Assembly: GCF_017357225.1 (NCBI RefSeq)
Contig: NZ_CP071604.1
Coordinates: forward strand, 1,491,001-1,555,000
Length of the DNA: 64,000 nt
Origin: Rhizobium binae
GTDB taxonomy: Bacteria; Pseudomonadota; Alphaproteobacteria; Rhizobiales; Rhizobiaceae
Direction of reading: 5' to 3'
Shown here: positions 47,008 to 57,566 of the stretch, piece after piece
Numbering within the stretch: position 1 is the first letter of the stretch
Layout of the letters: every line of letters begins with the position of its first letter
Notes under the pieces: model-generated
What the model was told of the DNA's origin: nothing
Databases searched by the model: none
The model's input: only the letters and a program-made list of their open reading frames with translations
Program-made: the position numbers and the translations under genes

Positions 47008-48225
47008 GTGAGCGATACGACGAACCAGAGCAACGACAGCCAGGCGCAGAAGGGACCAATCATCCCGAAGTCGCCGAACGAGGCCCTGCGTCCGGAACGT
47101 GTTCCGGAGCCGCCGAAGCGCTCCAGGAACGCGCGCAGCCAGATCGTCCTCTTTCTGAACTTCATCATGACGATGGCGGTCCTGGTCTGCGTCGTCGCAG
47201 TTATCGCCTTCTACTACGCGACATCGACCTATCAGAGCCCCGGCCCGCTGCAGACCAACACCAATTTCATCGTCCGCAACGGCGCAGGTCTCGCCGAAAT
47301 CGCTTCCAACCTCGAGCGCAATGCGATCATCTCCGACGCCCGCATCTTCCGATATCTGACAGCGACGCATCTTTCGGCCGGCGAGAGCCTGAAGGCCGGC
47401 GAATACGAGATCAAGGCGAGAGCCTCGATGAGCGATATCATGGAACTGCTGAAGTCGGGCAGGTCCATTCTCTATTCGGTTTCCTTCCCCGAAGGCCTGA
47501 CGGTCCGCCAGATGTTCGACCGCATGCTGCAGGATCCGGTGCTGGAAGGCGACCTGCCGGCCGCGCTGCCGGCCGAGGGCAGCTTGCGTCCTGACACCTA
47601 CAAGTTCTCGCGCGGCACCAAGCGTTCGGAAATCATCGAACAGATGGCGGCGGCACAGCAGAAGCTCGTCGATCAAGTCTGGGACAAGCGTGATCCCTCG
47701 CTGCCGCTGCGATCCAAAGACGAATTCGTGACGCTCGCCTCGATCGTCGAAAAGGAGACCGGTGTTCCCGACGAACGTGCCCATGTCGCTTCCGTTTTCC
47801 TGAACCGGCTTGGCAAGGGCATGCGCCTGCAGTCCGACCCGACGATCATTTACGGGCTCTTCGGGGGCGAGGGAAAGCCGGCCGACCGGCCGATCTACCA
47901 GTCGGACCTGAAGCGGGACACGCCTTACAATACCTATGTCATCAAGGGCCTGCCGCCGACGCCGATCGCCAATCCCGGCAAGGATGCGCTGGAAGCGGTC
48001 GCCAACCCCTGGAAAACCCAGGATCTCTATTTCGTCGCCGACGGTACTGGCGGCCATGTTTTCGCCGCGACGCTCGAAGAGCACAATTCCAACGTCAAGC
48101 GCTGGCGTAAGCTCGAGGCCGACAAGGGTTCGGATCCGAACATTGCGGTCGATGGCCAGCCGGAAGAGCAGCCGGCCGACAATGGCGCGACTGCCGTGCC
48201 GCCGAAGAAAAAGAAGATCAACTGA
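47008..48225 (+). CDS. mltG: Endolytic transglycosylase MltG
   Basis: A 405-residue YceG-like inner-membrane enzyme that cleaves nascent glycan strands. A cytoplasmic Pro-rich N-terminus precedes a membrane helix (about 46-69), then the YceG domain with catalytic Glu in LASIVEKETGVPDER, DPTIIYGL and YNTYVIKGLPPTPIANPG. A GTG at 47008 is chosen because TAGAGG lies seven bases before it. The tail is Lys-rich. It lies downstream of fabF. Confidence 0.93.
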   Translation: MSDTTNQSNDSQAQKGPIIPKSPNEALRPERVPEPPKRSRNARSQIVLFLNFIMTMAVLVCVVAVIAFYYATSTYQSPGPLQTNTNFIVRNGAGLAEIASNLERNAIISDARIFRYLTATHLSAGESLKAGEYEIKARASMSDIMELLKSGRSILYSVSFPEGLTVRQMFDRMLQDPVLEGDLPAALPAEGSLRPDTYKFSRGTKRSEIIEQMAAAQQKLVDQVWDKRDPSLPLRSKDEFVTLASIVEKETGVPDERAHVASVFLNRLGKGMRLQSDPTIIYGLFGGEGKPADRPIYQSDLKRDTPYNTYVIKGLPPTPIANPGKDALEAVANPWKTQDLYFVADGTGGHVFAATLEEHNSNVKRWRKLEADKGSDPNIAVDGQPEEQPADNGATAVPPKKKKIN

Positions 48226-48244
48226 AAGATTTCGGGAGGCTCGC

Positions 48245-49132
48245 ATGGCGTTGCAGTCCATGACCGGTTTTGCGCGGCGCGAGGGAACGAGCGGCCGCTG
48301 GCGCTGGGCATGGGAGCTGCGATCGGTCAACGGCAAGGGCTTCGACCTGCGTCTGCGCCTGCCGCCCGGTCTTGAACGCATGGAGGCGGAGGTCCGCCGG
48401 CTAGCCGGCGAAGGTTTCAGCCGCGGCAACCTGCAGGCTTCGCTCTCGCTTACCGCTGATGAAAACCGTTTCGAGGCGGTGCTGAACAGGCAAGCACTGG
48501 CCGCCGTGCTTGCCATGCGCGAGCAGCTGGTGGACGTGATCGATCCGACGCCGCTGAAGCTCGATACACTGCTTCTGGTGCGTGGCATCGTCGAATTCCG
48601 TGAGGGCGAGGATGGCGAGGAGGCGCTGGCCGCCCGGGATGCCGATATTGCCGCTGGCCTCATGGCCGCGCTTGCCGACCTCCGGGCGATGCGCGAACAG
48701 GAAGGGGCGGCGCTCTCCCGCATTCTTCTCGATCACGTCGCAACAATCGAGGGCCTGACACGGACCATCGAGGCGGATCCCTCGCGCTCGCCGCAGGAGA
48801 TCGCCTCCCGGCTCGTGGCGCAGGTCGCCTTGCTGATGGACGGCATGGCTGCGCTCGACCGCGACAGGCTGCATGCCGAAGCCGCACTACTGGCGACCAA
48901 GGCGGATCTGCGCGAGGAAATCGACCGCCTGAAGGCGCATGTCGCCGCAGCGCGCGATCTCCTGGTGAAAGGTGGACCTGCCGGACGCCGGCTGGACTTC
49001 CTTGCACAGGAATTTAACCGCGAATCGAATACCATCTGCTCGAAGTCGAATGCCTCGGCCGTTACCGCCGCCGGCATCGAGTTGAAAGTCGTGATCGACC
49101 AGTTCCGCGAGCAGGTCCAGAATTTGGAGTAG
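48245..49132 (+). CDS. yicC: YicC-family endoribonuclease-like protein
   Basis: A 295-residue YicC/YloC protein. MALQSMTGFARREG, LRSVNGKGFDLRLRLP and the C-terminal DFLAQEFNRESNTICSKS are diagnostic. YicC has endoribonuclease activity reported in E. coli. The start, 20 bases past mltG, follows GGGAGG. It precedes gmk by three bases, a common pairing. Confidence 0.93.
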   Translation: MALQSMTGFARREGTSGRWRWAWELRSVNGKGFDLRLRLPPGLERMEAEVRRLAGEGFSRGNLQASLSLTADENRFEAVLNRQALAAVLAMREQLVDVIDPTPLKLDTLLLVRGIVEFREGEDGEEALAARDADIAAGLMAALADLRAMREQEGAALSRILLDHVATIEGLTRTIEADPSRSPQEIASRLVAQVALLMDGMAALDRDRLHAEAALLATKADLREEIDRLKAHVAAARDLLVKGGPAGRRLDFLAQEFNRESNTICSKSNASAVTAAGIELKVVIDQFREQVQNLE

Positions 49133-49135
49133 GAC

Positions 49136-49798
49136 ATGAAACCGGCGAAATCCTCGCCCGTGCAGATCGCCCGCCGCGGTCTGATGCTTGTCATCTCGTC
49201 GCCGTCGGGCGCCGGCAAGTCCACCATCGCGCGCACGCTTCTGGAGACCGACAAGCATATCGGCCTCTCCGTCAGCGTCACCACGCGCCAGCGCCGCCCG
49301 AGCGAGGTCGAAGGCGTGCATTACCATTTCAAGAGCGTGCGCGAGTTCGAGCGGCTGCGTGATAGCGACGCGCTGCTCGAATGGGCCGAGGTGCACGGCA
49401 ATTTCTACGGCACCCCGCGCGAGCCGGTCGAGCAGGCCATGGCGGAGGGCCGCGATATGCTCTTCGACATCGACTGGCAGGGCGCCCAGCAGCTGCAGGA
49501 GAAGATGTCGGCCGACGTCGTCTCGATCTTCGTGCTGCCGCCGACCATGACGGAACTCCAGTCGCGGCTGCACCGCCGCGCCGAGGATTCCGAGGAGGTT
49601 ATCCAGACGCGTCTCGCCAACAGCCGCGCCGAGATCGGCCACTGGCGCGAATATGACTATGTCATCGTCAACGACGACCTTAACACCGCCTTCGACGCCG
49701 TCCAGTCGATCGTCAAGGCCGAACGCCTGCGCCGCGACCGCCGCCACGGCATGTTCGATTTCGTCCGCGAATTGCTGGAAGAGACGCCGTCGCTCTAA
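49136..49798 (+). CDS. gmk: Guanylate kinase
   Basis: A 220-residue enzyme phosphorylating GMP to GDP. P-loop [10 protein letters not shown] (21-30) and the GMP-binding [17 protein letters not shown] and [10 protein letters not shown]. Last gene of the fabF-mltG-yicC-gmk run. Its TAA stop is the first base triplet of a dispersed palindromic element. Confidence 0.97.
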   Translation: MKPAKSSPVQIARRGLMLVISSPSGAGKSTIARTLLETDKHIGLSVSVTTRQRRPSEVEGVHYHFKSVREFERLRDSDALLEWAEVHGNFYGTPREPVEQAMAEGRDMLFDIDWQGAQQLQEKMSADVVSIFVLPPTMTELQSRLHRRAEDSEEVIQTRLANSRAEIGHWREYDYVIVNDDLNTAFDAVQSIVKAERLRRDRRHGMFDFVRELLEETPSL

Positions 49799-49882
49799 AG
49801 CGCGCCGCGACGGGCGTTGGCTCTTTGTTTTATGCATGTCCTTGTCCCGGAACCGCTGCACACTTCCGGGCGAGATGCATTA
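49796..49882. repeat. Dispersed palindromic element, copy 2
   Basis: Occupies exactly the gap between the convergent gmk and rsmA stop codons, whose TAA triplets lie at its two ends. It begins TAAAGCGCG and ends with a core (49842-49880) that matches copy 1 at 1157-1195 in inverted orientation except for two bases. Within it, ATGCATGTC at 49832 and GAGATGCAT at 49872 are near-inverted repeats, with CCCGGAA / TTCCGGG arms inside. A bidirectional terminator role fits the position. Confidence 0.75.
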
Positions 49883-50707
49883 AAGACTATTTGCTAACAG
49901 GCAGAATTCCTCGACGGACAGCGTCTCAGCCCGCCGCGCCGGATCGATGCCGGCCTTGACGAGCAGGCTCTCGCCACCGAGCGGCTTCAGGCTCTGGCGC
50001 AGCATCTTGCGGCGCTGGCCGAAGGCGGCCTGCGTCACCTTTTCCAGATTGGCGACGGAGCAGGGGATCGGATTTTCCCGGGGCGTCAGATGCACCACCG
50101 TCGAGGTCACCTTGGGCGGCGGCGTGAAAGCTTGCGGCGCCACGTCAAAGGCCATGCGTGCCTCGGTCCGCCAGCCACAGAGCACGCCGAGACGGCCGTA
50201 ATGGTCGTCGTCCTCGCCGGCGACGATACGCTCGCCGACTTCCTTTTGAAACATCAGCGTCAGCGACTGCCAGAACGGCGGCCAGGTCTTCGGCAGTAGC
50301 CAGTTGACCAGCAACTGCGTGCCGACATTATAGGGCAGGTTGGCGATGATCTTGATTGGGCCTTCCGGCGCCAGGGACTCAAAATCCGTCTTCAGCGCAT
50401 CGCCTTCGATCACCTCCAGCCGGCCCGGATAGTGATCGGCGATCTCGGCAAGCGCCGGCAGGCAGCGCGTATCGCGCTCGACAGCGATTACCTTCTTGGC
50501 GCCGAGCGCCAGGATCGCGCGCGTCAGCCCGCCGGGACCTGGCCCGACCTCGAAAACGGTCGTCCCTTCGAGCCCGCCCGCCGTGCGGGCGACCTTCTGT
50601 GTCAGATTCAGGTCCAGCAGGAAGTTCTGCCCGAGCGCCTTGCGCGCATCGAGGCCGTGACGCTGGATGACGTCGCGAAGCGGCGGCAGGCCATCGAGTG
50701 CTGCCAT
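49880..50707 (-). CDS. rsmA: 16S rRNA dimethyladenosine transferase
   Basis: A 275-residue KsgA methylating A1518 and A1519 of 16S rRNA. QNFLLD near residue 27, SAM motif [13 protein letters not shown] (53-65) and [11 protein letters not shown] are present. It overlaps the pdxA stop as TGATG and so is translationally coupled. Last gene of the lpt-surA-pdxA-rsmA run. Confidence 0.97.
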   Translation of the reverse strand: MAALDGLPPLRDVIQRHGLDARKALGQNFLLDLNLTQKVARTAGGLEGTTVFEVGPGPGGLTRAILALGAKKVIAVERDTRCLPALAEIADHYPGRLEVIEGDALKTDFESLAPEGPIKIIANLPYNVGTQLLVNWLLPKTWPPFWQSLTLMFQKEVGERIVAGEDDDHYGRLGVLCGWRTEARMAFDVAPQAFTPPPKVTSTVVHLTPRENPIPCSVANLEKVTQAAFGQRRKMLRQSLKPLGGESLLVKAGIDPARRAETLSVEEFCLLANSL

Positions 50708-51735
50708 CAGCGGCGGCTTTCCGCGGTACGGCCGAGCTGAGCGGCGAGCTTCAGCGCCGCAACGAGGCTGTGCTCGCGCGCCAGCCCCTTGCCGGCGATG
50801 CCGAAAGCGGTGCCGTGATCCGGCGAGGTGCGCACGAAGGGAAGTCCGAGCGTGACGTTGACGCTGTCGTCGAACCCAAGCGCCTTGGCGGGGATCAGTG
50901 CCTGATCGTGATACATGCAGATGGCGACATCATATCGCGCCCGTGCCTCGTCATGAAACATCGTATCGGCGGGCAGGGGGCCGATGGCGTCGATGCCCTC
51001 GTCGCGCAGGCGCTCGATTGCCGGGCGGATGATGTCCTCGTCTTCCCTGCCGATCGTCCCGGTTTCGCCGGCATGCGGATTGAGGCCGGCAACCGCGAGC
51101 CGCGGCGCATCGATGCCGAACCGCTGCCTCAGATCGTCGTGAGCGATCCTGCAGGTTTCCATGACCAATTTCTCCGTCAGCGCCTGCGGCACGTCCCGGA
51201 GCGGAATGTGAATGGTGACGGGAATGGCCCTGAGCTTCGGTCCGGACAGCATCATGACAGGGGTCACAGGCCCGCCGGTTGCCCTGGCGGCGAGATCGGC
51301 GAGAAATTCGGTATGGCCGGGAAAGCGGAAGCCCGCCTCGTAGAGCACGGCCTTGGCGATCGGATTGGTGACGACTGCGAGCGCCTCGCCGCCGATAACA
51401 AGCGAGACGGCTTTTTCGATCGCCGCGATCGTGCCTTTCGCCGTTGCCGCATGCGGCTCGCCGGCCACGACCTCGATGCCGGCCGGCACGCTGGTGACGG
51501 GCAGGGCGTCGGCAAACATTCCGATGGCCGCGTCGGCCTTGTCGATCTCACGGATGGGAACGGCCAGGTTGAGCTGGCGGGCGCGCAAGGCCAGGACATC
51601 AGGATCGCCAATCAGGAAAAAAGGCGGGAGCCCGAGTTCACGCCGCCGGAGCCAGGCCATCAGCGTGATATCCGGCCCGATGCCGGCCGGATCGCCCTGG
51701 CTCAGCGCGAGCGGTCGTGAGAACGGTATCGCCAT
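50707..51735 (-). CDS. pdxA: 4-hydroxythreonine-4-phosphate dehydrogenase
   Basis: A 342-residue NAD-dependent enzyme of pyridoxal phosphate synthesis. Motifs: [40 protein letters not shown], and a C-terminal [10 protein letters not shown] and [11 protein letters not shown]. It lies six bases downstream of the SurA-like gene. The surA-pdxA-rsmA order is conserved with E. coli. Confidence 0.96.
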   Translation of the reverse strand: MAIPFSRPLALSQGDPAGIGPDITLMAWLRRRELGLPPFFLIGDPDVLALRARQLNLAVPIREIDKADAAIGMFADALPVTSVPAGIEVVAGEPHAATAKGTIAAIEKAVSLVIGGEALAVVTNPIAKAVLYEAGFRFPGHTEFLADLAARATGGPVTPVMMLSGPKLRAIPVTIHIPLRDVPQALTEKLVMETCRIAHDDLRQRFGIDAPRLAVAGLNPHAGETGTIGREDEDIIRPAIERLRDEGIDAIGPLPADTMFHDEARARYDVAICMYHDQALIPAKALGFDDSVNVTLGLPFVRTSPDHGTAFGIAGKGLAREHSLVAALKLAAQLGRTAESRR

Positions 51736-51741
51736 CGTCGG

Positions 51742-52686
51742 TCAGCGATAGGCGATCTGCGCCTTCTTGCGCAGTTCATCCAGGTACTTCTTGCTGTTCT
51801 CGTTTTCCGGCGGACCGTTCTTGCCGGCCTTGGACTTGTCGAGATCCTCCTGGCGGAAGACCATTTCAGCGGCCTGGTCGTCGGAAACCTGGCGCTGGCT
51901 GCAGATCGCCAGATATTCGACGCCCTTGTCGGTGACGCGGGTGCCGGTCGTGTTGCCTTTGGCCTGCTCGACCAGAGGCTTCCAATCCGGCGGGATCTCG
52001 GGAGCGAGCATGCGGCCAAGGTCGCGCACGGCGACATCGCGCATCGTTGCGGCAAAGACCTTTGCCTGGTCGCAGCCTGGGAATTTCGATCGCGACGCCT
52101 CGGCCTCGCCCTTGCGCTTGCCGGTGATGGCGCCGCGCTTGGCCTCAGGAATGACGAAGATGATCTGCTGCAGCATATATTCCGTCGTCACCGGCTTCTG
52201 CTTGTTGTTCTGCATCATGCGCGAGACGAGATCGTAATTCGACAGCCGTGAGGTCGAGCCGTAACGCGCATTGACGACACGCGGCCAGCTCATCTGCACG
52301 GCGATGAACCCCTTGAAATGGTCGACGCCGACGCCGGCTCGGTCGAGGATCTGCGACATCTGCGCGACGGAAAGCTTGTTGCCGGCCGAAAAGCGCGCAA
52401 AAGACGCATCGACGTCCTGCTGCGAAACCGACATATGGACGCGGGCGACCTCCTGCCTCTTGAGCGTTTCGTCGATCAATTGCTCCTTGGCGGTCTTGGC
52501 ATCGGCTGCCGTATGCTGCAGGCGCAGGAAAGCCTGCCGCTTGGCGACATCGCCGCTGGTGATGGCAGTGCCGTTCACCACGACCTGGACTTCGCTTGCT
52601 GCCAGCGCCGGGCCGGCAAAGCCCGTCAGCAAGGCAAGCGCTGCGCCGGCGAGGAAGGCGGTTATGGCTTTTTTCGCGTCAATCAT
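51742..52686 (-). CDS. SurA-like periplasmic chaperone
   Basis: A 314-residue secreted protein with a signal peptide (MIDAKKAITAFLAGAALALLTGFAGPALA, cleavage near 30) and a SurA N-terminal domain (VVVNGTAITSGDVAKRQAFL...). No complete parvulin PPIase motif is seen; the middle is short and Lys/Arg-rich. Position between lptD and pdxA supports SurA, which escorts outer-membrane proteins such as LptD. Clear GGGAGG ribosome binding site. The symbol is withheld because the PPIase domain is not evident. Confidence 0.85.
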   Translation of the reverse strand: MIDAKKAITAFLAGAALALLTGFAGPALAASEVQVVVNGTAITSGDVAKRQAFLRLQHTAADAKTAKEQLIDETLKRQEVARVHMSVSQQDVDASFARFSAGNKLSVAQMSQILDRAGVGVDHFKGFIAVQMSWPRVVNARYGSTSRLSNYDLVSRMMQNNKQKPVTTEYMLQQIIFVIPEAKRGAITGKRKGEAEASRSKFPGCDQAKVFAATMRDVAVRDLGRMLAPEIPPDWKPLVEQAKGNTTGTRVTDKGVEYLAICSQRQVSDDQAAEMVFRQEDLDKSKAGKNGPPENENSKKYLDELRKKAQIAYR

Positions 52687-52870
52687 CCGTTGACCTCCCA
52701 ATAGCGCCGCGAGACGTTGTTCGCGGCGTTCATACCACAGTGCGAGACACGCGGAAATCGCTTCCGTCACGGGGCGAATCCCCTATGCCTCAGATATCGG
52801 CTGGCGGCAATGTCCTGCACAGGCTTACGGCGAAAGAATGACTTGAGGCCATGTTTACGCCGTCCGCCCG

Positions 52871-55201
52871 CTAGTTGGAGAGGGTATCGGTGCCGATCTT
52901 GATGTCGCCGAGCGTGCGGAACGTCAGCCGCGCGCCGATCGTCCAGTCGCTTGCCGACTCGTCGTCGGAATCCCTGCGATCCGTATAGGCGATCGTGAAG
53001 ATCGTGCATTCGTCCTCATAGGAAAGCCCGAGCGTCCGGCGGCTAATCACATCATTGTTCAGATCCCAGGCGATGCCGCCGAAGATCGACCAGTAGTCCT
53101 TGAACTTGACACTGCTGCTGGTCTGGATCTCGTCATTATCGTCGGCGAAGCCGTAGGCCGGCTGGGCGCTGAGATGGGTGTAGGTCACCTGCGTCTGGAA
53201 GGTGTCGTTCTGGTAGGCCGTCGTCAGGTCGCCGCGCCGGAAGTCGAAATCTTTCTCGTCAAGACGGTAGGAGGCGGCGACGGACACACCGTATGGCGTT
53301 TCGACGCCGCCGAGACCGACATAATCGGAGCGGTCGGTTTCGAGGCCGGAATCCGCGCCGACATTGACGAGGTCGTCGGTGGCGAACGAGTTCTGACCGG
53401 CGATCTGATAAGACTGGCCGAAAATGCCGTGCAGCTTGTAACCGCTGTCGAAAGTTCCGGTATACTGGACGCCGACATTGGCGCGGGTGCCGCCTTCAAT
53501 ACGGTCATAGCCCGAGAACTTGTCGCGGTCGAAAAGCGACGTGGCATCGAAGACGAAGCTTTGTGCATCCTCGTTCGGCAGCCGGCCGGCGAGTTGCTCG
53601 TCAGGACGGGCATAGATCTGCGCGATCGGCTCGAGGATATGGGTGCTGTTTTCCGTCGTCATCAGAATTGGATAACGCACTTCCAATCCGGCGGTGAGCA
53701 TCGAACGGGTGGCGGAATTATCGTCAAGGTAATTACCGGCGTAACCGGTCGGATCGTTCATGTTGAGCGCGAAAGCATCGCCGCGCGCAGCCAGAAGCGG
53801 CGTAATCACCAGGCCGGTCGGCGTGACATAGGTGCGTTTCCACTGAAGTTCGGCGGTCAGGCGGGACGTCTGACCCTTCAGGCCACGGAAACGCTCGAAT
53901 CCGTCGACGGTGTAGAAGTCGTCATGGGTGCGCGAAATATTCGTCAGGTTGACGTCCGCAGAAAGTTCACCGCCTGCAAGCGGCTGAGGCGCTACATAAT
54001 GATAATCGAGCGCGGGATAGACAATCGCCTGCTGCTTTTCGGCAGTGTTCGTGCGGTCGGCATCCTGGACGTCGAAATAAAACGCCCGCATGTCGAAATA
54101 GTTCCGTTTGCCGAGCCCGGTCAGGTAGATCTGGTTCGTGCGATCCGTGCCGCTGAGACCGCGGAGCTTGTAGGTTTTCGAGAAATTGTTGTCGCTCTGC
54201 ATCATGACGTCCCAACCGAACGTCCAGCGCGGATTGATGCGGAACTCTGCCTTTGACGTCACCATGCCGCGTTGCTCGGCTTCGGCGTCGCTGGTACCCG
54301 AGCTGAAATTGCCCGGCTTTGCCTGGTCGATGCCGGCGACGCGCAGGATATGCGTGCCGTTTTCGAAGCGCTGACGGAATTCGCCTTCGACGAGGAAACC
54401 CTGGGCCGTGTAGCCGGTTGTGGTGACCGTCGCATCCATGCTCGGCGAGATCACGTAATAATAAGGAATGGAAAGACCGAAACCGAGATTCTGCGACAGG
54501 CTCATCGTCGGGAACAGGAAGCCGGACTTGCGCTTCACCGTATTGTCGGGAACCTCGATGAACGGCACGAAGGCAATCGGGTAACCGAGCAGCTCGAAGC
54601 GGGCTCGTTCCAGACGGATCGTATGGGTCTCGCCGTTCTGGATCACGCGCTTGGCCTTGACCTGCCAGAAGGGCGCGCGTTTCGGATCTTCGGCGCACGG
54701 AAGGCAGGCGGTGTAGACGCCCTTGTTGAGAATCATCTTGGTGCCGCCGACACGCTCGCCGCTTTCGGCGACGATACGCGTATTGTCGGAGGTTTCGATG
54801 CGCAGCGAGTTCAGGAACCCGTCGGCAAAATTGTCGGTCACGTCTAGGTTGTCGGCATAGATGCGGTTGCCGTCCGGGCTGACCATCTCGACATTGCCGA
54901 TGGCCATCATCCGGCCGGTCTTCTGATTGTATTCGACCTTCTGCGCGACCATCTTGTAGCCGCCGTAGTTGATCTGCACGCCGCCGACTGCCGAGACGAG
55001 GTCGGCATCACGATTATAGACGAGTTCATTGGCCGAAAGCAGAAGCTTGGCGCCTTCGGGAATCTTATTTCCGATATTTTGCTCAGGCGTGCTGGCCTGG
55101 CCGTAGGAGACCGGAACGCTGCCGAAATAGGAACATAGAGCCGCACCGACAAGCAGGGCAACCGATTGTTTACTAAAATACTTGCGGTCGCCTACCGCCA
55201 C
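52871..55201 (-). CDS. lptD: LPS-assembly outer-membrane protein LptD
   Basis: A 776-residue protein that inserts LPS into the outer leaflet. Signal-like N-terminus (SVALLVGAALCSYFGSVPVSYGQA), a periplasmic OstA/LptA-like domain (about 45-200) with ANELVYNRDADLVSAVGGVQ, then a beta-barrel of about 550 residues. Cysteines occur in ACLPCAED and near the C-terminus (DECTIF). GTG start overlaps the lptG TAG as TAGTG. Partner of LptE is not seen here. Confidence 0.94.
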   Translation of the reverse strand: MAVGDRKYFSKQSVALLVGAALCSYFGSVPVSYGQASTPEQNIGNKIPEGAKLLLSANELVYNRDADLVSAVGGVQINYGGYKMVAQKVEYNQKTGRMMAIGNVEMVSPDGNRIYADNLDVTDNFADGFLNSLRIETSDNTRIVAESGERVGGTKMILNKGVYTACLPCAEDPKRAPFWQVKAKRVIQNGETHTIRLERARFELLGYPIAFVPFIEVPDNTVKRKSGFLFPTMSLSQNLGFGLSIPYYYVISPSMDATVTTTGYTAQGFLVEGEFRQRFENGTHILRVAGIDQAKPGNFSSGTSDAEAEQRGMVTSKAEFRINPRWTFGWDVMMQSDNNFSKTYKLRGLSGTDRTNQIYLTGLGKRNYFDMRAFYFDVQDADRTNTAEKQQAIVYPALDYHYVAPQPLAGGELSADVNLTNISRTHDDFYTVDGFERFRGLKGQTSRLTAELQWKRTYVTPTGLVITPLLAARGDAFALNMNDPTGYAGNYLDDNSATRSMLTAGLEVRYPILMTTENSTHILEPIAQIYARPDEQLAGRLPNEDAQSFVFDATSLFDRDKFSGYDRIEGGTRANVGVQYTGTFDSGYKLHGIFGQSYQIAGQNSFATDDLVNVGADSGLETDRSDYVGLGGVETPYGVSVAASYRLDEKDFDFRRGDLTTAYQNDTFQTQVTYTHLSAQPAYGFADDNDEIQTSSSVKFKDYWSIFGGIAWDLNNDVISRRTLGLSYEDECTIFTIAYTDRRDSDDESASDWTIGARLTFRTLGDIKIGTDTLSN

Positions 55202-56289
55202 TAGCCGTCCTCCTGATGAAGCAAAATAGTCGCGCCCAAGGCCAGCGCGACGACCACCGGTATCCAGGTCGCCACGAAGGGAGGCACGACTCCACTGCTT
55301 CCGAATGCTTTAACAAGCACGGTGATGACATAAAGCATGAAGCCTGACAGGATTCCACCCAGAATCACCGAGCGGGATTGGTTGAACCGGCTAAATTTTA
55401 GGGACACTGTTGCAGCAATGAGAGTCATGGCCACCAGCAACAATGGCTGGGACAACAGGGAGTTGAATTGCGTCTCCAATGCCTTGGTCGATATGCCGAA
55501 GGATTTGGCCGCCGCAATGCGGTTGGAAAGGTCAAAGAAACCAATTGTTTCCGGCGCTGTCAGCCGCTCCTGAACGAAATCCTGTTTCAGATTGGTGCGA
55601 AGTTGGACCGAAGCTTTACGCAGCGGGATTTCGCCAGGCTTACGCTCGACGACACCGTTAAGCTGCCAGTAACCATCTTCCAACTTTGCCGTGGCGGCAT
55701 CCTGTCTCAGAATGACTCGACCGCTTGAATCGAAATGGATCAACACGGCGTCGATCAGCTTGGTGCCGTTCTCCTGGACCGTCTGTGCGCCGATGATGAC
55801 ATCGTCGCGGCCGCTGATCTGGCGCAGCCACGGAATCTGCGGCGCCTTGCGCAGAACTGCGTTTTCGCCGCGCCAGTCGGATTCGACGAGCAGGGCCTGG
55901 CGCTGTCCCCAGGCGGCAAGCGGATTGAGCGTCGTCATCGTCAGCACGCCGAGCGCCAGCGAGCCGGCGATGAAGGGAAACATGAACTGCCAGACAGAGA
56001 TGCCGGCTGCGCGCGTGACGACGAGCTCATATTTGCGATTGAGCCCGATCAAGACCGTCATGCCGACGAAGAGCGCGATGAACGGGATCGTCTGCTGCAG
56101 GATGAGCGGCAGGCGCACGGCGGTCATCACAATGCCGCCGCCGATCGTATAGCCGGGCAGGCCGGACATGCGTCCCGCCGTCTCGCTGAAATCGAGGAGG
56201 AAGGCGATCGCCGACACGCCGATCAGGAACCAGCCCGTCGTCGCCAGGTAGCGGCGAAAGAAATAGCGCGACAATGTTCCGAACATCAT
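55201..56289 (-). CDS. lptG: LPS export permease LptG
   Basis: A 362-residue inner-membrane permease of the LptB2FG LPS extractor. Six membrane helices flank a periplasmic beta domain; SRYFFRRYLATTGWFLIGVS and the late SRFNQSRSVILGGILSGFM segment are typical. Its ATG overlaps the lptF TGA (ATGA, 56286-56289) and its stop touches the lptD start, so translation is coupled. Confidence 0.95.
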   Translation of the reverse strand: MMFGTLSRYFFRRYLATTGWFLIGVSAIAFLLDFSETAGRMSGLPGYTIGGGIVMTAVRLPLILQQTIPFIALFVGMTVLIGLNRKYELVVTRAAGISVWQFMFPFIAGSLALGVLTMTTLNPLAAWGQRQALLVESDWRGENAVLRKAPQIPWLRQISGRDDVIIGAQTVQENGTKLIDAVLIHFDSSGRVILRQDAATAKLEDGYWQLNGVVERKPGEIPLRKASVQLRTNLKQDFVQERLTAPETIGFFDLSNRIAAAKSFGISTKALETQFNSLLSQPLLLVAMTLIAATVSLKFSRFNQSRSVILGGILSGFMLYVITVLVKAFGSSGVVPPFVATWIPVVVALALGATILLHQEDG

Positions 56290-57467
56290 TGGGCGGCGCC
56301 CCCGCCGGACCTGCTGGTCGCGGCAAGCAGTCTTTCCTGCGTTCGTCTCCACGAAGCCGATATCCGCTCCCAGATGAAGGACGGCATGACCAGCCGCTTG
56401 TGCAGGCTGAGGAAGATGATCGAGACGATGCTGCTGACGATCGGGATGGCGTAGAGAACGACGATATATTCCGGATCCGTATCGATCTGGTTTGCCGCGT
56501 AGAAGGCAGCCCATCGCAGCGCGAAGGCATAGCCGAGCGCGCTCACCATCGGATGCAGCCGCGCTTCGCGATGCGATCGCGCATCGCCGGCGATCGCCAG
56601 CGAAAACAGCGCAAAGACGACGGGCAGGATCCAGTCCGTCAGCCGCCGATGCAGTTCGGCGCGATAGCTCTGCGGCCGGATCGTATAGTCTTTGTCGTTC
56701 GGATCCGGATTAAACAGGAACCACAGGTCACGGTCGCTGGCTTTCAGCGTCGCCTGACCGCGGTTCTCCGTCATGTCCGAAAGGTCGAAGGAATAGGAAT
56801 CGAAATTGATGACCGAGACGTTGCCGTCGGGCGTTTTGCGGTGCACCTCGCCGTCGTGCATGATCAGCGTCGTGCCGGTATCGTCGACCGCGCCTTCCTT
56901 GGCGTAATAGATCAGCTCATAGGCCGGATCGCGCTCGTCGGCGACGAACAGGCCCTTCAGCATGCGGCCCGCCAGACGCTTCGAGATCTGCACATAGAGA
57001 CCGTCGTCAATCTTGCGGAATGTCTTTTCCTCGATCACCGAGGAGAGAAGGTCGGCATAGGTTTCGGCGATCATCTGGCGCGCCACGGTCTTTGCGCGCG
57101 GCTCGACGATATTGTCGACGAAGAAGGAAAAGACGCTGATGACGGCGGCAAGCAGCAGGATCGGACGGACGAGGATGCTGCGCCGTGCCCCGGCCGCGTC
57201 GATGACGGTCAGCTCGGAATCGTTGTTCATCGTCGTCAGCGTCTGGGTGATGGCGATGACAAGCGCGAAGGGCAGGACGACAGGAATGATCGACGGCAGG
57301 ATCATCGTCGCCAACTTGGCGAACGACCCGATCGACTGGCCGCTGTCGGTGACGAGGTTAATGCGCTGCAGCACCTGTGTCGTCCAAATGATCGCCAGCA
57401 CGGGCAAGAGCGCCACGAGAAACATCTGGCCGACCCGCCGCAATATGTATGTCTCGAGTAGTTTCAT
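56286..57467 (-). CDS. lptF: LPS export permease LptF
   Basis: A 393-residue partner of LptG with six membrane helices and a large periplasmic beta-jellyroll (about 125-280). MKLLETYILRRVGQMFLVALL and TLTTMNNDSELTVIDAAG are typical. The frame reaches 57497 through a TTG, but MKLLETYI is the usual start. First of lptF-lptG-lptD-surA. Confidence 0.95.
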   Translation of the reverse strand: MKLLETYILRRVGQMFLVALLPVLAIIWTTQVLQRINLVTDSGQSIGSFAKLATMILPSIIPVVLPFALVIAITQTLTTMNNDSELTVIDAAGARRSILVRPILLLAAVISVFSFFVDNIVEPRAKTVARQMIAETYADLLSSVIEEKTFRKIDDGLYVQISKRLAGRMLKGLFVADERDPAYELIYYAKEGAVDDTGTTLIMHDGEVHRKTPDGNVSVINFDSYSFDLSDMTENRGQATLKASDRDLWFLFNPDPNDKDYTIRPQSYRAELHRRLTDWILPVVFALFSLAIAGDARSHREARLHPMVSALGYAFALRWAAFYAANQIDTDPEYIVVLYAIPIVSSIVSIIFLSLHKRLVMPSFIWERISASWRRTQERLLAATSRSGGGAAQ

Positions 57468-57566
57468 GCCGGCCCTTGAAAGCACCTGCAGGCCCAAACG
57501 GCTTGCAGGAGAATCCCTCTACGCTCTTTGTCGCGGTTTTGCGACAAGCAGGTGTCAAAAATTCAT

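Noticed and set aside
46126..48723. Open frame of 865 codons on the minus strand
   Set aside because: Antisense to fabF, mltG and yicC, which have clear motifs. Its translation is Ser/Arg/Ala-rich with no domain, as expected from high-GC codon bias on the opposite strand.
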